A DNA stretch of 64,000 bases, taken from assembly GCA_017794925.1 (NCBI GenBank), contig CP051238.1:991702-1055701 (forward strand). The letters are read 5' to 3'. A model generated the notes under the pieces. The model made no database searches. It was given only the letters and a program-made list of their open reading frames with translations, and was not told the DNA's origin. The stretch's first letter is position 1, and every line of letters begins with the position of its first letter. The position numbers and the translations under genes were made by a program. This stretch comes from Aestuariibacter sp. (GTDB taxonomy: Bacteria; Pseudomonadota; Gammaproteobacteria; Enterobacterales; Alteromonadaceae). This document shows, in pieces, positions 44,462 to 53,485 of this stretch.

Positions 44462-44469
44462 GGTACGTT

Positions 44470-45747
44470 ATGAAAAGTGCGTCGTACTGGTTAGATACCG
44501 CGTCTACTGTCGATACCTCAGACCACACTCCGCCATCAGGTTGCGTGGATGTAGTCGTGATTGGTGGTGGCTTTACCGGCTTGTCTTCCGCGTTGGCATT
44601 AGCAAAGCGCGGTGCCAGCGTGGTGATTTGCGAAGCTGGCGTAGTGGGCGGCGAGGCGTCTGGCCGCAACGGCGGTCAGTGCAACAATGGTACGGCGCAG
44701 GATTACGCTGGTTTAGTTGCCACCTACGGTGAAGAAAAAGCACAGTCGTTCTATCAGTTTTACAATCAGGCGGTGGATTCGGTAGAGCAGATTGTGAAGC
44801 AGCATGACATCGATTGTGATTTCCGTCGCGCCGGTAAAATTAAACTTGCGGCTAAGCCTGAGCATTTTGAAAAACTGAAACGCACTCATGAGGTATTGGT
44901 GAAGGTCGTTGATCCCGATGCCAAACTATTGGATGCCGATGCGCTTCAGCAGGAAATTGCATCTGATCAATTCTACGGGGGCCTGCTCACGCCAAACGGC
45001 GCGCAGTTACACGTAGGTAAACTGGTTCATGGGTTAGCTTCAACGTGTGTCGAAAAAGGTGTAACCATACTGCAGCATAACCCGGTAGTGCGCACAGAAA
45101 AGCGCGCTAACGGCAATTGGACAGTAGCGACCCCGCAACATGTGGTGGAGGCGAAATCCGTGCTTATCGCTACGGGCGGCAGTGGCCCGGGTCCATTTAG
45201 CTGGTTCCGTCGTCGCATCGTACCGGTTGGCAGTTTTGCGGTAACAACTGAACCTTTATCGGAGCAGCAGGTAGACGATCTTTTCCCGGGCAAACGCTCT
45301 TACGTTACCAGTAAAAACATTGGTAACTACTTCCGTTTAACCGCTGACAATCGCCTGTTGTTTGGTGGTCGTGCCCGTTTTGCTGTGTCTAATCCACGTT
45401 CAGATCTGAAAAGTGGCGAGGTACTTCGCAAGGCATTGGACGACATGTTTCCGCAGCTTGCCAGTACCCGCATCGATTATTGCTGGGGCGGTACAGTAGA
45501 CATGAGCGCCGACCGTTTACCCAAGGTCGGCGAGCACAACGGCATGTTCTACGCTATGGGCTACAGCGGCCACGGTGTGCAAATGGCGGTGCATATGGGT
45601 GAAGTGATGGCCGACATGATTGAAGGCAAAGACACAGCTTGCCCTTGGGTTACCCGCCAATGGCCCGCCGTACCGGGACACTTCGGTAAACCCTGGTTCT
45701 TACCCTTTGTCGGAATGTATTACAAAGTGCAGGACCTGTTGCACTGA
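44470..45747 (+). CDS. FAD-dependent amine oxidase, PuuB-like (gamma-glutamylputrescine oxidase group)
   Basis: 425 residues from ATG at 44470; the longer frame from 44368 reads inside the HAD gene. The FAD Rossmann motif is VVVIGGGFTGLSSALALAKRG (near 29-49). GGEASGRNGGQCNNG (near 64-78) is the flavin-contact motif seen in PuuB/DAO oxidases. The C-terminal WGGTVDMSADRLPKVG and GYSGHGVQMA close the FAD site. It likely oxidises a primary or secondary amine to an aldehyde. Relatives use gamma-glutamyl-putrescine or other amines; the substrate here is undecided. Confidence 0.87.
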   Translation: MKSASYWLDTASTVDTSDHTPPSGCVDVVVIGGGFTGLSSALALAKRGASVVICEAGVVGGEASGRNGGQCNNGTAQDYAGLVATYGEEKAQSFYQFYNQAVDSVEQIVKQHDIDCDFRRAGKIKLAAKPEHFEKLKRTHEVLVKVVDPDAKLLDADALQQEIASDQFYGGLLTPNGAQLHVGKLVHGLASTCVEKGVTILQHNPVVRTEKRANGNWTVATPQHVVEAKSVLIATGGSGPGPFSWFRRRIVPVGSFAVTTEPLSEQQVDDLFPGKRSYVTSKNIGNYFRLTADNRLLFGGRARFAVSNPRSDLKSGEVLRKALDDMFPQLASTRIDYCWGGTVDMSADRLPKVGEHNGMFYAMGYSGHGVQMAVHMGEVMADMIEGKDTACPWVTRQWPAVPGHFGKPWFLPFVGMYYKVQDLLH

Positions 45748-45785
45748 GCCGTGTTAACCGTGTCTGCGAAAAGGATAGTGAACAA

Positions 45786-47372
45786 ATGAAGCCTGAATAT
45801 CGATTTTCTGATAGTCGCCGCGCCATGCTTAAAGCAATGGGCGCCGCAGGCTTAGTCACCGCAGCCAGTGGGCTGATGGTGCCGGGGCATGTACTGGCGC
45901 AAACCCTGGAAAATGCACAAGCCCAAACACCGAAATACGGTGGTCGTATTCGGGTCGCCAGTACGTCTGTGTCAACAAAAGACACGCTGGACCCCGCCAA
46001 GGCGTCATTAAGTACCGACTACATGCGTATTTACATGCTGTACAGTGGGTTAACCCAGTTTAACCGGGAGTTGGGCGCCGATTTATCACTAGCCGAAGTA
46101 CTGGAGTCTGACGACCAGCAAACCTGGCAGATCACGCTTCGCCAAGGCGTGACGTTTCACAACGGAAAGTCGCTAACACCGCAGGATGTGGTGTATTCCC
46201 TGATGCGCCATAAAGACCCGGCGACGACGTCGCGGGTCGCCCCCATTGCGGCGCAGTTTGCCGATGCAAAGGTAACCGGTCCAAATAGCCTCTCACTGAC
46301 ACTGGCATCACCGAATGCTGATTTACCCATTATTCTGGCATCATCTAATTTTTGTATTGTGGCCGAAGGTACAACTGACTTTACTCGTACGGCTAACGGT
46401 ACGGGCCCGTATACACTGGCAGAATTCAGTCCGGGTGTGCGCACTATAGCGCGTAAAAACCCAGATTTCTTTAAGCCCGGTCGTCCCTATCTGGATGAAA
46501 TTGAATTGGTGGGTATTGCCGATGAATCATCCAGGGTAAATGCCTTGCTGTCTGGTGATATTCAGATGGCACTGGCATTAAACCCGCGTTCGACCAAACG
46601 GGTGCGACGCTCTGGAAATTGCGATGTGATGCAAACCGAGTCGGGCTTGTACACGAACCTCATTATGCGTCAGGACGTTTATCCCACTAACAACCCTGAT
46701 TTTGTGCTGGCGATCAAATACATGATGGACCGGCCATTGATAAAACGCGCGTTGTTCCGCGGTTATGCCACCATTGCCAACGACCATCCGGTGCCGCCAA
46801 GTCATCGTTACTACAATGCGGATTTGCCCCAGCGACCCTATGATTTGGATCGTGCCCGCTATCATCTGAAGAAAGCAGGTATGACCGGCGCTCGCGTGCC
46901 GGTGTTTGCGTCTCCGGCAGCGGAAGGCTCAACTGACATGGCGGCATTGCTGCAGTTGGCCGGTATCGAAACTGATCTCAAGCTCGGCATAAACCGGGTA
47001 CCGGCTGATGGCTATTGGTCGAATCACTGGATGAAGCACCCCTTAGGATTCGGCAATATCAACCCGAGAGCCAGTCTGGACGAGCTTTTCAGCTTGTTTT
47101 ACAAATCTGATGCACCCTGGAACGAATCCGGCTGGCAAAACCCGCAGTTCGACCAATTGCTACTGGCCGCGCGTGGTGAAGGTAACGAACAGGTGCGCAA
47201 ACAAATGTATGGCGATATGCAAACCCTCATTGCTGAGCAATGCGGCGTGAGCATACCGGTTTTTTTAAACATCATCGACGGTTACGACAAACGTATCAAA
47301 GGCTTCTACCCCATTCCGACTGGCGGATTCATGGGCTACAGCTTTGCTGAGCACGTTTGGCTGGACGCCTGA
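45786..47372 (+). CDS. ABC transporter substrate-binding protein, peptide/opine family 5
   Basis: 528 residues. A Tat signal peptide with SRRAMLKAMGAAG (residues 10-22) ends near VLAQ, so it is exported folded. The family 5 solute-binding domain follows, with VTFHNGKSLTPQDVVYSLMRH (near 122-142). It delivers ligand to the permeases encoded next. Tat export is unusual but known in this family. The ligand may be an amine-bearing peptide or conjugate, judging by the oxidase and aminotransferase around it. Confidence 0.9.
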   Translation: MKPEYRFSDSRRAMLKAMGAAGLVTAASGLMVPGHVLAQTLENAQAQTPKYGGRIRVASTSVSTKDTLDPAKASLSTDYMRIYMLYSGLTQFNRELGADLSLAEVLESDDQQTWQITLRQGVTFHNGKSLTPQDVVYSLMRHKDPATTSRVAPIAAQFADAKVTGPNSLSLTLASPNADLPIILASSNFCIVAEGTTDFTRTANGTGPYTLAEFSPGVRTIARKNPDFFKPGRPYLDEIELVGIADESSRVNALLSGDIQMALALNPRSTKRVRRSGNCDVMQTESGLYTNLIMRQDVYPTNNPDFVLAIKYMMDRPLIKRALFRGYATIANDHPVPPSHRYYNADLPQRPYDLDRARYHLKKAGMTGARVPVFASPAAEGSTDMAALLQLAGIETDLKLGINRVPADGYWSNHWMKHPLGFGNINPRASLDELFSLFYKSDAPWNESGWQNPQFDQLLLAARGEGNEQVRKQMYGDMQTLIAEQCGVSIPVFLNIIDGYDKRIKGFYPIPTGGFMGYSFAEHVWLDA

Positions 47373-47391
47373 TTTTCAAAGGAGTACTAAC

Positions 47392-48348
47392 ATGAAAGTC
47401 ATCCTCCGGCTTATTGCCCAGCGCATTGGTGTGTCACTGATCACCTTGCTGATCGTGTCTGCGGTAGTATTTTTTATTGCCAACCTGTTGCCAGGTGATG
47501 CGGCACAGGAAATGTTGGGCCAGAGTGCCACGCCGGAAGCGGTCGCTGAATTGCGTGAGGCCTACGGCTTAAACGACCCGCCACCGGTGCGCTATGCCAA
47601 ATGGTTGGGAGGCTTGCTCACCGGTGATGCGGGCGTCTCGTTAGCAAACGACCGTCCGGTTGATGCGCTGATTGGCGAGCGCCTGAGAAAATCATTACTC
47701 CTTGCCGGGTTTACCGCCGTGCTCGCCGTGCCCTTTGCTATGGTTTTGGGCATTGTATCGGCTATGTACAGTGGCAGCCGTATCGATAAAGCGGTGAATA
47801 TTTTCACCTTGTCGATGGTTGCCGTCCCAGAGTTTCTGCTGGCCACCATTCTGGTGCTGATCTTCGCCGTAGAACTTAACTGGTTACCGTCGCTGTCGTA
47901 CATTCCCCGCGATGCTACGGCATATGATTATTTCAGGGCCTTTGCCATGCCGGTTGTCACACTTTGCATTGTGTTAAGTGCGCAAATGGCCCGTCTTACC
48001 CGTGCTGCGGTGGTAGAACAACTGTCGCAGCCCTATGTTGAAATGGCGCTGTTGAAAGGCGCGACCTTGTCTCGAGCGGTATTGCGCCACGCTTTGCCCA
48101 ATGCTGTTGGCCCTATTGTGAATGCCATCGCCCTGAGTCTGTCCTATCTGCTGGGTGGGGTGGTCATTGTGGAAGTGATCTTTAACTATCCAGGCGTGGC
48201 AAGTTTAATGGTAGATGCGGTAACCAACCGCGATATGCCGCTGCTTCAGGCGTGTGCAATGCTGTTTTGTGTGGGCTATCTCATTTTGGTACTGATTGCC
48301 GATATTTCTGCCATTGTGGCCAACCCCAAACTGCGTAAGGGAGGTTAA
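47392..48348 (+). CDS. ABC transporter permease, DppB-like
   Basis: 318 residues from ATG at 47392, with AAAGGAG upstream; a longer frame overlaps the binding-protein gene. There are six membrane helices. The opening ILRLIAQRIGVSLITLLIVS and LPGDAAQEMLGQ are the DppB hallmark. The coupling loop EMALLKGATLSRAVLRHALPN (near 217-237) has the EAA motif. It pairs with the next gene. Confidence 0.94.
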   Translation: MKVILRLIAQRIGVSLITLLIVSAVVFFIANLLPGDAAQEMLGQSATPEAVAELREAYGLNDPPPVRYAKWLGGLLTGDAGVSLANDRPVDALIGERLRKSLLLAGFTAVLAVPFAMVLGIVSAMYSGSRIDKAVNIFTLSMVAVPEFLLATILVLIFAVELNWLPSLSYIPRDATAYDYFRAFAMPVVTLCIVLSAQMARLTRAAVVEQLSQPYVEMALLKGATLSRAVLRHALPNAVGPIVNAIALSLSYLLGGVVIVEVIFNYPGVASLMVDAVTNRDMPLLQACAMLFCVGYLILVLIADISAIVANPKLRKGG

Positions 48349-48350
48349 TT

Positions 48351-49178
48351 ATGCGGTCTCAACTCTCTGCGTTACCGGTGTCGGGGAAGATTGGTCTGTC
48401 GCTGGTGGTATTCTGGGTCGTGCTGGCTATTATAGGCCCGTTTATAACGCCCTATTCTGCCAGCGAGCTGGTGGCCTATGATGTGTTTGAGTCATTCAGC
48501 GGTAAATACTGGCTGGGTACCGACTACCTGGGACGTGATGTACTAAGCCGCCTGTTAGACGGTGCGCGCTTTACCATTTTTATTCCCCTTGCCGCAGCCG
48601 GACTTGCTTGTGCAACAGGTACTTTTATTGCCCTGTTTGCGGCAGTCAGCCATCGGCGCACCGATGAAACCATCAGCCGCTTTATGGACGCGTTAATTTC
48701 TATTCCCAGCAAAATCTTTGCGTTGGTTATGATTGCTGCGTTTGGCTCGTCCGTGCCGATTCTGCTTACGATTACCGCTATTAGTTACATGCCAGGCTCG
48801 TTCCGTTTGGCGCGTTCGCTGGCGGTGAATGTCGCTAACATGGACTTTGTTACGGTGGCGCGCACACGCGGTGAAAGCCGTGTGTATCTGGCGGTGAAAG
48901 AAATCCTGCCGAATATTGTGCATCCGATGTTGGCCGACTTTGGCTTGCGCTTCGTGTTTGTGGTGCTGCTGTTAAGTAGCCTGAGCTTTCTTGGCTTGGG
49001 TGTGCAGCCGCCTCAGGCTGATTTGGGCTCGTTGGTACGAGAAAATATCTCGGGTCTGGCCGAAGGAGCGCCCGCGGTGATTGTGCCTGCGATTGCTATC
49101 GCCACTATTACCATTGCCGTGAACTTGCTAATCGACAGCCTGCGCGGCGGCGCGACCTATTCAGCGGGGAGTAAATAA
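48351..49178 (+). CDS. ABC transporter permease, DppC-like
   Basis: 275 residues with six membrane helices. WLGTDYLGRDVLSRLLDGAR (near 51-70) is the DppC signature. FVTVARTRGESRVYLAVKEILPN (near 164-186) is the coupling loop. It starts 2 nt after the DppB-like gene and overlaps the ATPase start by 1 nt (TAATG). Confidence 0.94.
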   Translation: MRSQLSALPVSGKIGLSLVVFWVVLAIIGPFITPYSASELVAYDVFESFSGKYWLGTDYLGRDVLSRLLDGARFTIFIPLAAAGLACATGTFIALFAAVSHRRTDETISRFMDALISIPSKIFALVMIAAFGSSVPILLTITAISYMPGSFRLARSLAVNVANMDFVTVARTRGESRVYLAVKEILPNIVHPMLADFGLRFVFVVLLLSSLSFLGLGVQPPQADLGSLVRENISGLAEGAPAVIVPAIAIATITIAVNLLIDSLRGGATYSAGSK

Positions 49179-50953
49179 TGACGAACCACGTAGAAGTGAA
49201 TCAGTTACGCGTAGACGTTGGCCCGCTTGAGTCGCCCAAAACCATTGTTCACGATGTGAGTTTTACGCTGAAGCGCGGTGAAGTACTGGCGCTGATTGGC
49301 GAGTCTGGTTCCGGTAAAACCACCATTGCGTTATCGTTGCTAGGCTATGCCCGTCCGGGGTGCCGCTTGAGCAGCGGTGCGGTGAATGTGGGCAATGACA
49401 ACATGCTTGCACTCAATGAAAAGCAACTGGCAGATCTGCGTGGTCGCAAGGTGGCGTATGTTGCGCAAAGTGCTGCAGCTGCGTTTAATCCCTCGCGCCG
49501 TATTATGGATCAGGTTATTGAAAGTGCTTTGATGCATGGCGTGTTGAACCGCGAACAGGCGAAAGTGAAAGCGGTCGACTTGTTTAAGCAACTGGCATTA
49601 CCGGAGCCAGACACCATTGGTGCCCGTTATCCTCACGAAGTATCCGGTGGCCAGCTTCAGCGCTTAATGGCAGCAATGGCGCTGATTTGTGAGCCAGAGC
49701 TGGTGATTTTCGACGAACCCACCACTGCGCTGGACGTCACCACCCAGGTGGAAGTGCTCAAAGCATTTAAAGCGGCCGTGAAAGCTTATAACACCACGGC
49801 TGTGTATGTATCCCATGACCTGGCGGTGGTTGCGCAAATGGCAGATCGCATTCTGGTGCTACAGCACGGTAAGGTCATGGAAAACAATGTGACCAGCCAA
49901 ATTCTGAATCATGCCGAGCATCCATACACCCGCCAGTTATTGAGTGCCGTTCAGGACAGTGATGCGTTTCAGGATAACCCTAAACACGATACCGTACTGG
50001 AAGTTGCCAACATTGAGGCGGGTTACGGAAAAATCCTACGCGATGGCTCGGTAGAGATTCCGGTGCTGTCAGATATTTCGTTAAAAGTCAGGCAGGGGCA
50101 AACGGTTGGGATCATCGGTGAATCAGGGTCTGGTAAGTCAACGTTCGCTCGCGTAATTGCAGGCCTGCTGCCTGCCGCAAAAGGCTATATGCTGCTGAAC
50201 GGCAAAGAGCTTAAGCCTGCCATCGATGAACGCAGTAAAGCTGAGTGTCAGCACATTCAAATGGTGTTTCAGAACGCCGATACCGCACTAAATCCCGCGC
50301 ATAAAGTCGGTGATATTCTGGGCAGGCCGTTAACCTTTTTTCATGGTTTGACTGGCCGGGCGCGCGCAGAACGCGTAGCAGAGTTATTAGAGTTGGTGAA
50401 ATTGCCCGCTGATTTGGCCCATCGGAAATGCGGTGCGCTGTCGGGTGGACAAAAACAACGGATTAACCTGGCCCGTGCCCTGGCGGCAGAGCCGACGGTA
50501 ATCTTGTGTGACGAGGTAACATCGGCGCTGGATACCGTGGTGGCTGCTGCGATTCTGGAGCTGCTCAAAGAGCTCCAACAAAAGCTCAATATTGCCATTG
50601 TGTTTATTAGCCATGACATTTCCACAGTGAAAAGCCTGTGTGATGAAGTGGTGGTGTTGTACAAAGGCAAAAAAGTGGAGCACGCCAGTGGCAAAGCGTT
50701 CAGAGCCGGGCCGTATCACCCGTATACTGAACTGCTGGTTAGCAGCGTGCCTACACTGGACCCACTATGGCTGGATACCAAACCTGACGGTCATGAGCAG
50801 CCTACGGTGCGTATTGCGCAAAACGATGCGCTGTGTCGGTTCCGCAATCGCTGTTCAGTGAGCATTCTGGGGCAATGCGACAGCCTTCCGCCACCTGAGC
50901 ACAAGCTGCCAGAAGACAAGCGCATTCTTTGTCACAAGGACATGGCCCTGTAA
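49178..50953 (+). CDS. ABC transporter ATPase, fused DppD-DppF
   Basis: 591 residues with two ATP-binding cassettes in one chain. Cassette 1: Walker A GESGSGKTT (near 39), signature SGGQLQR, Walker B LVIFDEP. Cassette 2: Walker A GESGSGKST (near 313), signature LSGGQKQR, Walker B VILCDEV (Asp-Glu kept). The oligopeptide transporter tail follows (HPYTELLVSSVP, then CRFRNRCS...C). It powers the importer encoded by the three genes before it. The stop converges on dmeF inside a CTGTA-CGAG/CTCG-TACAG hairpin. Confidence 0.94.
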   Translation: MTNHVEVNQLRVDVGPLESPKTIVHDVSFTLKRGEVLALIGESGSGKTTIALSLLGYARPGCRLSSGAVNVGNDNMLALNEKQLADLRGRKVAYVAQSAAAAFNPSRRIMDQVIESALMHGVLNREQAKVKAVDLFKQLALPEPDTIGARYPHEVSGGQLQRLMAAMALICEPELVIFDEPTTALDVTTQVEVLKAFKAAVKAYNTTAVYVSHDLAVVAQMADRILVLQHGKVMENNVTSQILNHAEHPYTRQLLSAVQDSDAFQDNPKHDTVLEVANIEAGYGKILRDGSVEIPVLSDISLKVRQGQTVGIIGESGSGKSTFARVIAGLLPAAKGYMLLNGKELKPAIDERSKAECQHIQMVFQNADTALNPAHKVGDILGRPLTFFHGLTGRARAERVAELLELVKLPADLAHRKCGALSGGQKQRINLARALAAEPTVILCDEVTSALDTVVAAAILELLKELQQKLNIAIVFISHDISTVKSLCDEVVVLYKGKKVEHASGKAFRAGPYHPYTELLVSSVPTLDPLWLDTKPDGHEQPTVRIAQNDALCRFRNRCSVSILGQCDSLPPPEHKLPEDKRILCHKDMAL

Positions 50954-50970
50954 CGAGAACCTCGCTACAG
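50948..50970. terminator. Hairpin spanning convergent stop codons
   Basis: CTGTA-A-CGAG, loop AAC, CTCG-C-TACAG. It covers the stop codons of both the ABC ATPase and dmeF, with no T-run. Confidence 0.35.
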
Positions 50971-51990
50971 GTTATCTACCCGGTTGACCTCAACGGTGAG
51001 ATGGTCAATATCCAGATGGCCAGACACAACGGCCCGATAGCTCTCGGCGTCGCTATCAGTGGTCGTGGCTACCGTTAATACGCCCGCTACATGTTTGCCT
51101 GATAACTGCCAGCAGTGAAAATCGGTGACTTTGGTGTCGCCGGTTTTTTCAATATGATCAGCAATCACTTCCAGCTTATCGGTGTGTAACGACTTGTCGA
51201 GCAACATGCCACTGCTGTCTGAAATCAGATGCCAGGCCCATTTGGCTATTACCACAGCGCCTACAATCCCCATGAGCGCATCTGCCCATAACCAGCCGTA
51301 ATATTTACCCAGTACCAGTGCTGCTATGGCTAGTAAGGAGGTAAGGGTATCGGCCAATACGTGAAAGTAGGCTGCTTTTAAATTGTGATCGTGGTGATGG
51401 TCGTCGTGTTCATGTGTGTGATCGTGGTCATGAGCATGGCCATGCGCGTGACTGTGTGAGTGTCCATGACTGTGGCCATGACCGTGATGGTGGTGGTCGT
51501 CATGTAGCAGAAATACGGAGGCGACGTTCACCAAAAAGCCAACAATTGCCACGATTATTGCTTCATTAAAACTAATTGATTCAGGTAAGAACAATCGTTC
51601 TGTGGATTCAATCAGCATCATCAAAGCAACGGTACCCAGCGCGACGGCACTGGCAAAACCGCCAAGCGCATTTACTTTACCGGTACCAAAGGTGAAAGCG
51701 CTGCTGTTGCGGTGTTTACGTGAATACCAGTACACAAACATCGACACGGCAAACGCAGCGGAGTGGGTAAACATGTGCCAGCCGTCGGCTAACAACGCCA
51801 TCGACCCAAACCAGGTACCTGCCACAATTTCTACCACCATGGTTACCGTGGTGAGTAAGAACACCAGATTTACCTTTTTCTCGGCAGCCTGGGTGTCTAC
51901 ATAATAGTTATGGGCATGACGCCAATCGCCAGTTGACGTGCTGTTGCAATCGTCATGTTCATGATGGTGTGTGTGGTGATGAGAAGTCAT
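50965..51990 (-). CDS. dmeF: Cation diffusion facilitator, Co/Ni efflux (DmeF-like)
   Basis: 341 residues, six membrane helices. A His-rich N-terminus is followed by the metal-site helix ALLADGWHMFTHS and a very long His/Asp loop (about residues 163-202, mainly HGHSHGH-type text) before HVLADTLTSLLAI (HxxxD site). A cytosolic C-terminal CDF domain ends the protein. The conserved DGWHMFTH places it in the DmeF branch, which exports Co(II)/Ni(II) using protons. It is divergent from the RcnR-like repressor with an operator between them. Confidence 0.9.
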   Translation of the reverse strand: MTSHHHTHHHEHDDCNSTSTGDWRHAHNYYVDTQAAEKKVNLVFLLTTVTMVVEIVAGTWFGSMALLADGWHMFTHSAAFAVSMFVYWYSRKHRNSSAFTFGTGKVNALGGFASAVALGTVALMMLIESTERLFLPESISFNEAIIVAIVGFLVNVASVFLLHDDHHHHGHGHSHGHSHSHAHGHAHDHDHTHEHDDHHHDHNLKAAYFHVLADTLTSLLAIAALVLGKYYGWLWADALMGIVGAVVIAKWAWHLISDSSGMLLDKSLHTDKLEVIADHIEKTGDTKVTDFHCWQLSGKHVAGVLTVATTTDSDAESYRAVVSGHLDIDHLTVEVNRVDNL

Positions 51991-52030
51991 AGCGCTGTAT
52001 TACTCTTTCGTTGATTTGTAGCGACTGATA

Positions 52031-52045
52031 TACTATACCCCAGTA
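52031..52045. promoter_or_regulatory. RcnR/DmeR-type operator
   Basis: TACT-ATACCCC-AGTA; on the minus strand TACT-GGGGTAT-AGTA. This follows the RcnR operator plan TACT-(G-rich 7 nt)-AGTA and lies between dmeF and its repressor, within TATAC repeats. Confidence 0.65.
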
Positions 52046-52068
52046 TACCATTGTGATAGTTGAAAACC

Positions 52069-52344
52069 ATGGCGCATATTAAAAATAACCAGCAAGCGTT
52101 GCTTACCCGGGTGAAGAAAATCCGCGGTCAGCTCAATGCAGTGGAAAAATCATTATCTGAAGACACCGAGTGCCTGGCTATTCTACAGCAGGTTACTGCT
52201 ATAAAAGGCGCAGTGAACGGCCTGATGACGACCATTCTGGATGATCATATTCGGGCTCATGTGGGCGATCCATCTCTTACTGACTCACAGCGCAATGAAG
52301 AAATTGATGCGCTGAGCAAGCTGCTTAAATCGTATTTGCGTTAG
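52069..52344 (+). CDS. dmeR: Ni/Co-responsive repressor, RcnR/DmeR-like (CsoR superfamily)
   Basis: 91 residues, all helical. With ATG at 52069 the residues fall as His3, Cys35, His60 and His64, the same set E. coli RcnR uses for Ni(II)/Co(II). This supports the start over TTG 52060 and favours a nickel/cobalt role over formaldehyde or copper. VKKIRGQLNAVEKSL is the DNA-binding first helix. It should repress dmeF, and perhaps itself, through the operator at 52031-52045 until metal binds. Confidence 0.9.
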   Translation: MAHIKNNQQALLTRVKKIRGQLNAVEKSLSEDTECLAILQQVTAIKGAVNGLMTTILDDHIRAHVGDPSLTDSQRNEEIDALSKLLKSYLR

Positions 52345-52456
52345 CGGTCGACGCTCCTTCAACAAACTGTCTTTCTGTAGCTTATTCTTTAGCTACCAGT
52401 GCTTTATCACATGCTAGATGCACTTTTGCATTACACGTGTTTCTTTTCACCTACTT

Positions 52457-52654
52457 TCAAAAAGCCGCCTGGCTAAATTCCGCCTCGTCATGCGGCGCAT
52501 GAAGCAATGGCCAGCCATTGTTTTCGGCAGAATGTGCTTTTAATTGCATTAAGAATGAAATTTGCTGAGCAGGAGGGTGTGAAAGACTAATGAATACCCG
52601 GTCGGGTTTTGCCGGATCCGCTTTAATCGTGATGAATGAAAAAGCGGAAAGGCG
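52457..52654 (-). pseudogene. Gene fragment without a start codon
   Basis: A minus-strand frame of 65 codons ends at TGA (52457) and is closed upstream by a stop, with no usable start. The text is protein-like: ADPAKPDRVFISLSHPPAQQ, then a tail with GWPLLHAPHDEAEF. Codon use resembles neighbours. It looks like the C-terminal remains of a gene; the family was not recognised. It fills most of the 52345-52695 gap. Confidence 0.35.
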
Positions 52655-52695
52655 TTAATCAGTTAAACCACGAAAATAATATATAGGGAACAAGT

Positions 52696-53421
52696 ATGTT
52701 GAAGAAGATTACCGTAGTGGCGCTTGCTGCGCTGATATCCGCGCAGGCCAGTGCGCATGGCATCTGGTTTGCTGAGCGTTCAAAACAACTTGCGCTTATT
52801 TATGGAGTTGGGGCTGATGATTTAGACGCCGTGCAGCGCTTACCTAAAATTGCGTCTGTGTCGGGGTTTGATGAAAATTGGGGTGGAGTAGACGTTGAAT
52901 TAACACCAAGCGGCCCACTGTTGTTGGTGACTAGTGATGAACGCCCCGCAGCGGTGTCTGCGGTGCTCAACAATGGCATTTGGAGTAATACCGGTGATGG
53001 TCATTGGATTGGCAAAGGTCGCGACGAAGTGCCCAATGCCATTTCAAGTGAAGAAACTATTAAATACGCTGTGCACCTGCGCGGCCCATTGCGTAAAGTG
53101 CCGGCTCTGCCAACACAGGTACTGCAAATTGTGCCGGTAGGTGATTCGTTCCCTTTATTGCTGGGCGAAATGCAGACTTATCAGGTATTGCACAAAGGCA
53201 AGCCTGTAGCGGGTGCGTTGGTTAAGAATGACTTTGTGAATGACCCGGATGCAGAGCCAGTTGTGTCTGGCAAAGACGGCAAAGTAACGTTTCCGATCCG
53301 CAATCAGGGCTTGAATGTGGTGGTAGCGGTATACGACGCACCTACTGACCGCCCTAAAATCATCGATAAGTACGAATACCTGGCAACGCTATCGTTTGTA
53401 TTGCCTCACGCGCCTGAGTGA
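52696..53421 (+). CDS. Periplasmic DUF4198 (NikM-like) protein
   Basis: 241 residues. The signal peptide ends SAQASA (residue 20), so the mature protein begins HGIWF with an N-terminal His, a metal-friendly end. The DUF4198 fold follows: KQLALIYGVGADDLDAV (near 31-47), QVLHKGKPVAGALV (near 169) and a YEYLATLSFVLP end. Relatives occur with nickel/cobalt uptake or homeostasis genes. The neighbouring dmeR/dmeF supports a Ni/Co role, by inference. It has its own terminator. Confidence 0.85.
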   Translation: MLKKITVVALAALISAQASAHGIWFAERSKQLALIYGVGADDLDAVQRLPKIASVSGFDENWGGVDVELTPSGPLLLVTSDERPAAVSAVLNNGIWSNTGDGHWIGKGRDEVPNAISSEETIKYAVHLRGPLRKVPALPTQVLQIVPVGDSFPLLLGEMQTYQVLHKGKPVAGALVKNDFVNDPDAEPVVSGKDGKVTFPIRNQGLNVVVAVYDAPTDRPKIIDKYEYLATLSFVLPHAPE

Positions 53422-53440
53422 TCAAGTAAGTAGCATATAT

Positions 53441-53472
53441 GCCGGTTAGCTTATTGGGTTAACCGGCTTTTT
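53441..53472 (+). terminator. Terminator after the DUF4198 gene
   Basis: GCCGGTTA, loop, TAACCGGC, then TTTTTA. Confidence 0.75.
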
Positions 53473-53485
53473 ATTGCGTGCTGTT

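Noticed and set aside
51890..51897. TGGGTGTC near-copy of the repeat inside dmeF
   Set aside because: Only 8 of 9 positions, no flank similarity, and explained by codons for VDTQ.
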